The notes under the pieces: model-generated
Told to the model about the DNA's origin: nothing
Databases searched by the model: none
What the model saw: the letters and a program-made list of their open reading frames with translations, nothing else
Assembly: GCF_902459735.1 (NCBI RefSeq)
Contig: NZ_CABPRV010000005.1
Coordinates: 124,001-188,000 of the forward strand
Source of the DNA: Pandoraea capi
GTDB lineage: Bacteria; Pseudomonadota; Gammaproteobacteria; Burkholderiales; Burkholderiaceae
DNA: 64,000 bases
Direction of reading: 5' to 3'
Program-made: the position numbers and the translations under genes
Shown here: one piece after another, positions 57,864-64,000 of the stretch
Layout: each line of letters opens with the position of its first letter
Numbering within the stretch: the first letter of the stretch is position 1

Positions 57864-60800
57864 GTGCGGAAATACTCGACCGGCAAGCGCGCAAATTCGT
57901 CCCGTAGTTCGTTTCGCTTGAGTGCGGCAGCGGCTGTCTTGTGGAGCCTCGGGCTTCTCAACGCCGGGGCCGCCGAGTTCGGTCCGCAACAGGTGCGCTC
58001 GGGTCCGGGCCAGCCGTTGCGTGCCGTGATCGTGCTGGGCAACGTGTCGCAGGCCGAGGCCGACGGACTGTCGGTGAAGCTCGCGCCGCGTGAGGCGTTC
58101 AAACAAGCGGGGCTGCGCTACGACCCGACGCTCGAGAAGCTCTCCGTGTCGGTCACACCGACGGGTGGGCGCGAAGCCGGGTACAGCGGCACGTATCTCG
58201 TGCACGTCGACTCGGCGGAGCCGGTCAGCACGTCCTTCCTCGATTTGTTGCTGGTGCTCGAATGGCGCACGGGCCGTCAGTCCAACGCCGTGACGTTGTC
58301 GGCGATTCCCGAAGCCAGCGCGGCACAGCCGCAGGCCGTGGTGCCTGCCGCTGCGACCCAGTCGTCGGCATCCCCGGCCCCGGCTACCGCACCGGCGCCT
58401 GCGCCCGCGTCGACGCCCGCAGCTACCACCCAAACGGGCGGCGCTTCGGTCGGGAGTGCGGCGTCGGGTGATGACACGCACAAGGTCGGTCGGGGCGATT
58501 CGCTGTCGTCTATCGCCCGGGAGTACACGGGTGGAGAGGGCGGCACGACGCTGGCGCAGATGATGACCGCGTTGTTCGAGTCGAACCGCTCGGCATTCAT
58601 TGGCAACGATCCCAATCGGCTGCGTCTTGGGGCGACGTTGAATCGTCCCGCCGATGCGCAGGTGCAGAATATTCCTCCCGCGCAGGCACGCAAGTTCGTG
58701 TCGGCGGCGCGGGAACAGTTTGATGCGTATCGCGCGCGGCTGGCCGAATCGACGGCGCAGCAGGCAGCACCGGCCGGTGGCCGCAGTGCACAGGGCGCGA
58801 TCGAAGCGGGCAAGGCACCGGAAGCTGCGGCTCCCGCCACGCGCGATGAATTGAAGCTGTCTCGACCCGGCAAGGGTGGGGCGGCCGGTTCGGCCGGTCG
58901 TTCCAGTGGCAGCGAAGAAGAGCAAATCGCCCAGGGCAAGGCACAGACCGAGGCCCAGGGCAGGGTGAATGAGTTGCAGAAGAACGTAGCAGATCTCCAG
59001 AAGCTGTTGGCGATGAAGAATCAGGCCGTCGCTAATCTGGAGCAGCAGGCCGCCACCGCTTCCGGGGCGACTGCGCAAGAGAAGACGGCGAAACCCGCCG
59101 ATAGCAAGACGACCGCGCCGGTAGGCGCCGTAGCGAACAAGCCGGCGACGGCCGATGCCAAACCGGCCGAAGCGGCTGATGCGGCTTCGGCGGCGTCGGC
59201 TGACGCGAATGCTTCCGCCGCGACCGCAGCTGCGTCGGCCAGCGAGGCCGCAGCAGCCGCCGCATCTGCGGCAACGGCGGCAAGCGCTCCGGCGGCCGAT
59301 ACGAAGGCCGATGCGAAGCCGGTGCCGAATGCTGCGATGAACTGGCGCGCAGTGACGCAGAATCCTTACGTGCTGCCGGGCGCAGGCGCGCTGGTGGTGT
59401 TGCTCGGCCTGTGGTGGCTGATGCGACGTCGTCGTGCCGAGCCGTCGGCCGGGCAGCCGGGGCCGTATGACGATGGCCGCGATGGCCACGACGGCAGCGA
59501 CCATCCCGTCGCACCGCAGGCGGCCGCGCAAGCGGATGCTCCGGTATCGTCCGGCGTGGCGGCTGCCGCAGGCGTTGCAGCGGCTGGCGCAGCAGGGGCT
59601 GCGGCCATGTACGCGGCCAATCAGGCGGAAGCCGACGAACACCTGCACCCGGAAGCCGAGGCGACCTGGCCCGCGCCGGAGGGCGAAGTCCCCGCCGCGA
59701 CCGACGCCACGACGAACGAACTCGATGCATGGGATGCCGCGCAAGATGACGTGACCGATGAGTTGGCTGCCAGCGCGCAAGCCGACGCGTCGCCGATCGC
59801 CTCAGAAGCCTTCGATGTGCCCGCTGAGCCGCTGATGGATGAGGCGTCGCACGCAGCGCAGGATGTGCCTGCCGAGGCCGCCAGCGAGCCGGAAATCGAT
59901 TGGGATGCCGCGTTCGCGGAGCAAGCGGGCGAGGTCGCGGCTGCGCCGCAGGACGATCCGGCGCAAGCCACGCTCACGTCGCTCGAAGCGCTGGGTGCTG
60001 CGGCTGCCATCGGTGGCGTGGCCGTAGCAGCGCCGTCGCCATCCGAACCGGAACCGGCGCAAGCGCCCGCATCGGAGGCCGACCAGGACACGACGCCGGA
60101 TGGTGGTGTGGCAGGCATGCTCGGCGACCTCGATCTGGGCATTCCAGGCCAGCCGGCGAACGTCGGCACGATTTCGAGCGATGCGCTGCCGTCGTTGAGC
60201 AAAGGCATCGGTTCGGTGCAGTTCACGATGGCGCCTCCGGGCGATCCGCGTCTCGAACAGGCGCGCGGCGCGGATTCCGGCGATATGGCCGATGACATGT
60301 CCGATCTGGCCGACGATCTCGATGGCGAGTTGAGCGACGCCGATTTCGACGCCGCGATGAAACAGGCTGAGCAGGCCGCCAGCGCGCCGGAAGCGCCGCG
60401 CAGCTACACCGATTCGGCGCATGAAGCGCCGTCGCTGCGTCCGCTGTCGTTCGACCTGTCGGATTTCAGTCTGGATTTGAAGGGGGACGACGCTGCGGCA
60501 GCCCCGGCTGCACCGGCATTCGTCACCGCGCCGACGTTGCCCGAAGCGCTCGGCGAGGAAGCGCTGGTCGAGCACGAAGCACTGGCAGCCCCCGTGCCGC
60601 AGACGCCTTACGCCGAGGCGCCGGCAACGCCGCAGGAACCGCAGGTCGTGGCGCCCGACGCCGTTGCCCTGGAGCCGGTAGCGTCCGCGCCGACGTCGAA
60701 CGCTCAGCCGATCGAGCCGCGCGCCGCAGAGCCGGGCGTGCCGGACGAGTTCCACACGAAGCTCGAACTCGCCACGGCGTACCAGACCATCGGCGACGAC

Positions 60801-60896
60801 GAGGGTGCGCGTGAATTGCTCGAAGAGGTGATCGCCGGTGGCGATGCGGCGCAGCAATCCATCGCGCGGGCACGACTGGCCGAACTTGGGAAGTAA
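57864..60896 (+). CDS. fimV: FimV-family pilus-assembly/polar protein
   Basis: A 1010-residue protein. The N-terminal signal sequence ('SAAAAVLWSLGLLNAGAAEFG') precedes the FimV N-terminal beta-rich domain ('SGPGQPLRAVIVLGNVSQAEADGLSVKLAPREAF'). A LysM peptidoglycan-binding domain is at about 205-270 ('HKVGRGDSLSSIAREYTGG'). A predicted coiled coil follows (about 360-395), then an Ala-rich linker and a single transmembrane helix (about 502-521, 'VLPGAGALVVLLGLWWLMRRRR'). The cytoplasmic part is very acidic and ends with the conserved FimV C-terminal TPR-like motif 'DEFHTKLELATAYQTIGDDEGARELLEEVI'. FimV supports type IV pilus secretin assembly and polar organisation. The start is GTG with a weak ribosome site. 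Confidence 0.92.
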   Translation: MRKYSTGKRANSSRSSFRLSAAAAVLWSLGLLNAGAAEFGPQQVRSGPGQPLRAVIVLGNVSQAEADGLSVKLAPREAFKQAGLRYDPTLEKLSVSVTPTGGREAGYSGTYLVHVDSAEPVSTSFLDLLLVLEWRTGRQSNAVTLSAIPEASAAQPQAVVPAAATQSSASPAPATAPAPAPASTPAATTQTGGASVGSAASGDDTHKVGRGDSLSSIAREYTGGEGGTTLAQMMTALFESNRSAFIGNDPNRLRLGATLNRPADAQVQNIPPAQARKFVSAAREQFDAYRARLAESTAQQAAPAGGRSAQGAIEAGKAPEAAAPATRDELKLSRPGKGGAAGSAGRSSGSEEEQIAQGKAQTEAQGRVNELQKNVADLQKLLAMKNQAVANLEQQAATASGATAQEKTAKPADSKTTAPVGAVANKPATADAKPAEAADAASAASADANASAATAAASASEAAAAAASAATAASAPAADTKADAKPVPNAAMNWRAVTQNPYVLPGAGALVVLLGLWWLMRRRRAEPSAGQPGPYDDGRDGHDGSDHPVAPQAAAQADAPVSSGVAAAAGVAAAGAAGAAAMYAANQAEADEHLHPEAEATWPAPEGEVPAATDATTNELDAWDAAQDDVTDELAASAQADASPIASEAFDVPAEPLMDEASHAAQDVPAEAASEPEIDWDAAFAEQAGEVAAAPQDDPAQATLTSLEALGAAAAIGGVAVAAPSPSEPEPAQAPASEADQDTTPDGGVAGMLGDLDLGIPGQPANVGTISSDALPSLSKGIGSVQFTMAPPGDPRLEQARGADSGDMADDMSDLADDLDGELSDADFDAAMKQAEQAASAPEAPRSYTDSAHEAPSLRPLSFDLSDFSLDLKGDDAAAAPAAPAFVTAPTLPEALGEEALVEHEALAAPVPQTPYAEAPATPQEPQVVAPDAVALEPVASAPTSNAQPIEPRAAEPGVPDEFHTKLELATAYQTIGDDEGARELLEEVIAGGDAAQQSIARARLAELGK

Positions 60897-61058
60897 CGCG
60901 CAGCGGCACTGGTGTTCGCGGCGTGATATCGCGCCGTGCGATGCGGTGTCCCGCGCAGCCGCCGGATCGGATTCACCTCGGATGGGCGCGCCGGCTGCGC
61001 ACGAATCGAGTCGGGTTCACCCGTTACGGCCCGTACAGAACTGATTGACCGTAGTTTG

Positions 61059-61093
61059 GGGCGCTCGTTGGTTGAGCGCCCATTTTTCTTTTT
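61059..61093 (+). terminator. Rho-independent-type terminator directly before truA
   Basis: An 8-bp stem (GGGCGCTC at 61059-61066, complement at 61074-61081) has a 7-base loop and is followed by ATTTTTCTTTTT. The T-tract ends only 3 bases before the truA start codon. Confidence 0.8.
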
Positions 61094-61096
61094 CAT

Positions 61097-61897
61097 ATGC
61101 GAATCGCACTGGGCATCCATTACGACGGCACGGCGTTCTCCGGCTGGCAATCGCAGCCGCACGGCAACACCGTGCAGCAGGCGCTCGAAACCGCATTGCG
61201 CGAATTCGGCGGCGTTGCGCTGCCCACGACCGTAGCGGGCCGCACCGATACCGGCGTGCACGGCATCGGTCAGGTGGTGCATTTCGATACCGGCCTGGAC
61301 CGGGCGATGTTCTCGTGGGTGCGAGGCGTCAACGCGTTCCTGCCCAAGACGGTCGCCGTGCAATGGGCGCAAGCCATGCCGGACGACTTTCACGCGCGCT
61401 TCGCCGCCTACGAGCGCACGTACTTCTACGTGCTGTACGCCAATCCGGTGCGCTCGCCGCTGCTGCACGGCCGCACGGGATGGCTCCACACGCCGCTCGA
61501 TCTGGAAGCCATGCGCACCGCCAGTCAGGTGCTCGTGGGCGAGCATGACTTTTCGGCGTTCCGTTCGTCCGAGTGTCAGGCGAAGACGCCCGTGAAGCAC
61601 CTCTATGCCATCGACATCGAGCAGCAGGGCGATTTCTTCCTCTTCCGCTTCCGCGCAAGTGCCTTCTTGCATCACATGGTGCGCAACATCATGGGATGTC
61701 TGGTGTCGATCGGGCGGGGACGCCAGCCGGCGAGCTGGATGACGCACGTGCTCGCCAGCGGCGACCGCCGTCAGGCCGCCCCGACGTTCATGCCCGACGG
61801 CCTCTATCTCGCTCGCGTGGGGTATCCTGAGTCATTCCAGGTGCCGGAGCCCAACTGGGCTGCCTGGCCGTTCCCGATGCCGTGGGCAAGTTCATGA
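61097..61897 (+). CDS. truA: tRNA pseudouridine(38-40) synthase
   Basis: A 266-residue enzyme that converts uridines 38-40 of the tRNA anticodon arm to pseudouridine. The catalytic Asp is in '[20 protein letters not shown]'. The N-terminal '[21 protein letters not shown]' and C-terminal '[27 protein letters not shown]' are the family blocks. The ATG at 61097 fits the family, yet the bases in front of it are TTTTTCTTTTTCAT, so no Shine-Dalgarno site exists. The last codons overlap trpF by four bases (ATGA). Confidence 0.96.
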   Translation: MRIALGIHYDGTAFSGWQSQPHGNTVQQALETALREFGGVALPTTVAGRTDTGVHGIGQVVHFDTGLDRAMFSWVRGVNAFLPKTVAVQWAQAMPDDFHARFAAYERTYFYVLYANPVRSPLLHGRTGWLHTPLDLEAMRTASQVLVGEHDFSAFRSSECQAKTPVKHLYAIDIEQQGDFFLFRFRASAFLHHMVRNIMGCLVSIGRGRQPASWMTHVLASGDRRQAAPTFMPDGLYLARVGYPESFQVPEPNWAAWPFPMPWASS

Positions 61898-62553
61898 AAT
61901 CTCGTACGCGTATCAAGATTTGCGGCCTTTCGCAGCCCGCCGACATCGATCATGCGGTGGCGCTCGGTGTCGACGCCATCGGTCTCGTCTTCTATCCGCC
62001 GAGCCCGCGCTACGTCGACCTGACGCGCGCCGCGGAACTGGCCCGCCGGGTACCGCCGTACGTCAGCGTCGTGGGCCTGTTCGTCAACGCCGGCGCCGAT
62101 GACATCGCGCGCGCCGTCGACGCCGTGCCGCTCACCACACTCCAGTTTCATGGGGACGAAACCCCCGAGCAGTGCGCCGCGTTGTCGGCCGCAGCAGGGA
62201 ACCGTCCGTATATGCGCGCTATGCGTATCGGCCCGGAGACGAAAGACAGCGGCGATTTGCTACAATTCGCCAATGCATACACCGCCGCGCAAGGGATCTT
62301 GCTCGACGCTCTGGTCGAGGGCTATGGCGGTGGAGGAAAGGTTTTCGATTGGTCACTTATTCCAAAAGACATCGCGCGTCGGGCCGTTTTGAGTGGTGGC
62401 TTGAACGCACACAACGTTGCTGATGCCATCCGTCGGGTGACGCCTTATGCCGTCGATGTATCGAGCGGTGTCGAGGCGTCGCGGGGCGTGAAGGATCACG
62501 CCCGCATGACGGCGTTCGTGCAAGCGGTTCTGGCAGCCGACGCCGAAAGCTAA
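61894..62553 (+). CDS. trpF: Phosphoribosylanthranilate isomerase
   Basis: A 219-residue TIM-barrel enzyme of tryptophan synthesis (N-(5-phosphoribosyl)anthranilate to CdRP). The catalytic Cys is in '[17 protein letters not shown]' and the general-acid Asp in '[20 protein letters not shown]'. The phosphate site is '[15 protein letters not shown]' and '[20 protein letters not shown]'. It overlaps truA by ATGA, suggesting translational coupling; trpB follows 59 bases later. Confidence 0.97.
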   Translation: MKSRTRIKICGLSQPADIDHAVALGVDAIGLVFYPPSPRYVDLTRAAELARRVPPYVSVVGLFVNAGADDIARAVDAVPLTTLQFHGDETPEQCAALSAAAGNRPYMRAMRIGPETKDSGDLLQFANAYTAAQGILLDALVEGYGGGGKVFDWSLIPKDIARRAVLSGGLNAHNVADAIRRVTPYAVDVSSGVEASRGVKDHARMTAFVQAVLAADAES

Positions 62554-62612
62554 TGCAACCCGCCGGGGCGGCCGCAAGGGCCGCGCACCCGGTAACGCGA
62601 AGAGTGACGACC

Positions 62613-63815
62613 ATGTACGATTTACCTGACGCCCGCGGCCATTTCGGCCAGTACGGCGGTGTCTTTGTGGCCGAGACGCTGATTCACGCGCTCGATGAAC
62701 TGCGTGAGGCTTATGCCAAGTGTCAGCAGGATGCGGCCTTTCTCGAAGAATTCCATTACGAACTGAAGCACTACGTCGGCCGTCCGTCGCCGATCTATCA
62801 CGCCAAGCGCTGGAGCCAGGAACTGGGCGGCGCGCAGGTCTACCTCAAGCGCGAAGACCTGAACCACACGGGCGCGCACAAGGTGAACAACGTGATCGGT
62901 CAGGCGCTGCTCGCGCGTCGCATGGGCAAGCGCCGTGTGATCGCCGAGACCGGCGCCGGTCAGCACGGCGTGGCCACCGCGACCATCGCTGCGCGTTTCG
63001 GCATGGAGTGCGTGGTGTACATGGGCTCGGAAGACGTCAAGCGTCAGGCCGCCAACGTGTACCGCATGCAATTGCTCGGCGCGACCGTCGTGCCGGTGGA
63101 GTCCGGCTCCAAGACGCTCAAGGATGCGCTCAACGAAGCCATGCGCGACTGGGTGACGAACGTCGAAAGCACGTTCTACATCATCGGCACCGTGGCCGGC
63201 CCGCATCCGTATCCGATGCTCGTGCGCGACTTCCAGAGCGTGATCGGGGAAGAGTGCAAGGTGCAGATGCCGGAACTGGCCGGCCGTCAGCCGGATTACG
63301 TGCTGGCCTGCGTGGGCGGCGGTTCGAACGCGATGGGCATTTTCTATCCGTACATCGATGTGCCGGACGTGAAGCTCATCGGCGTGGAAGCGGCGGGTGA
63401 CGGCATCGAGACGGGCCGTCATGCGGCGTCGATCATCGGTGGCACGCCCGGCGTGCTGCACGGCAACCGCACGTATTTGCTTCAGGACGCCAACGGGCAG
63501 ATCACCGAGACGCATTCGATCTCGGCAGGCCTGGACTACCCGGGTGTCGGACCTGAGCATGCGTGGTTGCATGACATCAAGCGCGCCGAGTACGTGGGCA
63601 TTACCGACAAGGAAGCCCTGCGTGCGTTCCACGACTGCTGCCGGATCGAGGGCATCATCCCGGCACTGGAGTCGAGCCATGCGCTCGCTTATGCGTGCAA
63701 GCTGGCGCCGACGCTGCCGAAGGATCAGATCGTTCTGGTCAATCTTTCGGGGCGCGGCGACAAGGACATGCACACCGTGATGGCGCTGGCGAAGCCGGCA
63801 CCGGAAGGCGCATAA
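62613..63815 (+). CDS. trpB: Tryptophan synthase beta chain
   Basis: A 400-residue PLP enzyme that joins indole and serine to give tryptophan. The PLP lysine is in '[24 protein letters not shown]', the catalytic Glu in '[16 protein letters not shown]', and the phosphate-binding loop is '[19 protein letters not shown]'. The monovalent-cation loop and the C-terminal '[17 protein letters not shown]' are present. The start at [23 protein letters not shown] is the family start; an ATG overlapping the trpF stop (62553) would add 20 unusual residues and is less likely. Confidence 0.97.
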   Translation: MYDLPDARGHFGQYGGVFVAETLIHALDELREAYAKCQQDAAFLEEFHYELKHYVGRPSPIYHAKRWSQELGGAQVYLKREDLNHTGAHKVNNVIGQALLARRMGKRRVIAETGAGQHGVATATIAARFGMECVVYMGSEDVKRQAANVYRMQLLGATVVPVESGSKTLKDALNEAMRDWVTNVESTFYIIGTVAGPHPYPMLVRDFQSVIGEECKVQMPELAGRQPDYVLACVGGGSNAMGIFYPYIDVPDVKLIGVEAAGDGIETGRHAASIIGGTPGVLHGNRTYLLQDANGQITETHSISAGLDYPGVGPEHAWLHDIKRAEYVGITDKEALRAFHDCCRIEGIIPALESSHALAYACKLAPTLPKDQIVLVNLSGRGDKDMHTVMALAKPAPEGA

Positions 63816-63889
63816 GTCGCATTCGTCGACGACCACCGATCCCAAGCACCCGACCAAGCACCTGAGCGGTGAAGGACAACAGAACCAGC

Positions 63890-64000
63890 ATGACCGATCT
63901 GACTGATCGCAAGGCGCGCCGCGACGTCCCCGGGACCGAGCGTCCCGTGGATGCCACCGAAGCCGCCGCCGCGCGTCTCGAGGCCCTGGAAGCGGCCGGC
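63890..64000 (+). CDS. Unidentified gene, 3' partial
   Basis: An open frame starts at the ATG at 63890 and runs off the window after 37 codons (MTDLTDRKARRDVPGTERPV, then an Ala/Glu-rich helix-like stretch). GAAGGA (63871-63876) lies 13 bases upstream. The N terminus is charged and not recognisable. In related genomes a DNA methyltransferase gene or trpA may follow trpB; the sequence visible here is not a trpA N terminus as I know it. No function is assigned. Confidence 0.55.
   Translation, partial: MTDLTDRKARRDVPGTERPVDATEAAAARLEALEAAG

Overview
The window looks like a stretch of core chromosome from a high-GC betaproteobacterium of the order Burkholderiales (Burkholderiaceae; Pandoraea is a guess from overall resemblance, not proven). 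The signs are uniform GC-rich codon use, a full 14-subunit nuo operon in betaproteobacterial order (nuoN followed by a DUF2818 gene and a Nudix gene), the block gntR-sdhCDAB-sdhE-gltA-leuC-entericidin-leuD-leuB-asd-fimV-truA-trpF-trpB, and family-typical DUF2863, DUF1178 and BspC-like genes. I see no insertion sequence, prophage, CRISPR array, integrase or codon-use island.

Layout. 1-3.6 kb: the end of a membrane diguanylate cyclase, a small LuxR-type HTH protein and a quinone oxidoreductase. 3.7-5.3 kb: tpiA-secG with a clear sigma70-type promoter, then tRNA-Leu(GAG) with its own promoter and terminator. 5.4-20.6 kb: nuoABCDEFGHIJKLMN (respiratory complex I) plus a DUF2818 membrane protein, closed by a terminator. 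20.7-23.9 kb: Nudix hydrolase, DUF1178 protein and MaoC-like hydratase on +; a YegP-like protein and a Nu-class-like glutathione transferase on -. 24.3-30.1 kb: a minus-strand acyl-CoA catabolism cluster (hydroxyacyl-CoA dehydrogenase, enoyl-CoA hydratase, histidine phosphatase, APH-type kinase, acyl-CoA dehydrogenase), with a palindromic operator inside the spacer of its candidate promoter. 30.5-41 kb: mixed housekeeping genes, including a GST-like protein, an aminotransferase, an orphan PIN protein, YaaA, an M14 peptidase, a secreted Lys-rich protein, a divergent TrmB-like methyltransferase, a DUF2863 protein and an alkylation-repair pair (Ada/AlkA fusion with Ogt). 41.3-52.7 kb: TCA-cycle genes acnA, mdh, sdhCDAB-sdhE and gltA, with a GntR regulator and two strong palindromes between it and mdh. 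53-64 kb: leucine genes (leuC, entericidin lipoprotein, leuD, leuB), asd, fimV, truA-trpF-trpB and the first 37 codons of another gene.

Functionally the window is dominated by central energy metabolism: TCA enzymes make NADH and succinate, complex I and complex II feed electrons to quinone, and citrate synthase and isopropylmalate genes sit side by side. I did not find an obviously new multi-gene system. The most informative non-standard signals are the mdh/gntR palindromes, the palindrome in the acyl-CoA cluster promoter, the TrmB paralogue with an altered catalytic motif, the 12-bp G-rich tandem repeat, the terminator-like hairpins inside the nuo operon and directly before truA, and two secreted proteins with histone-H1-like Lys/Ala tracts.
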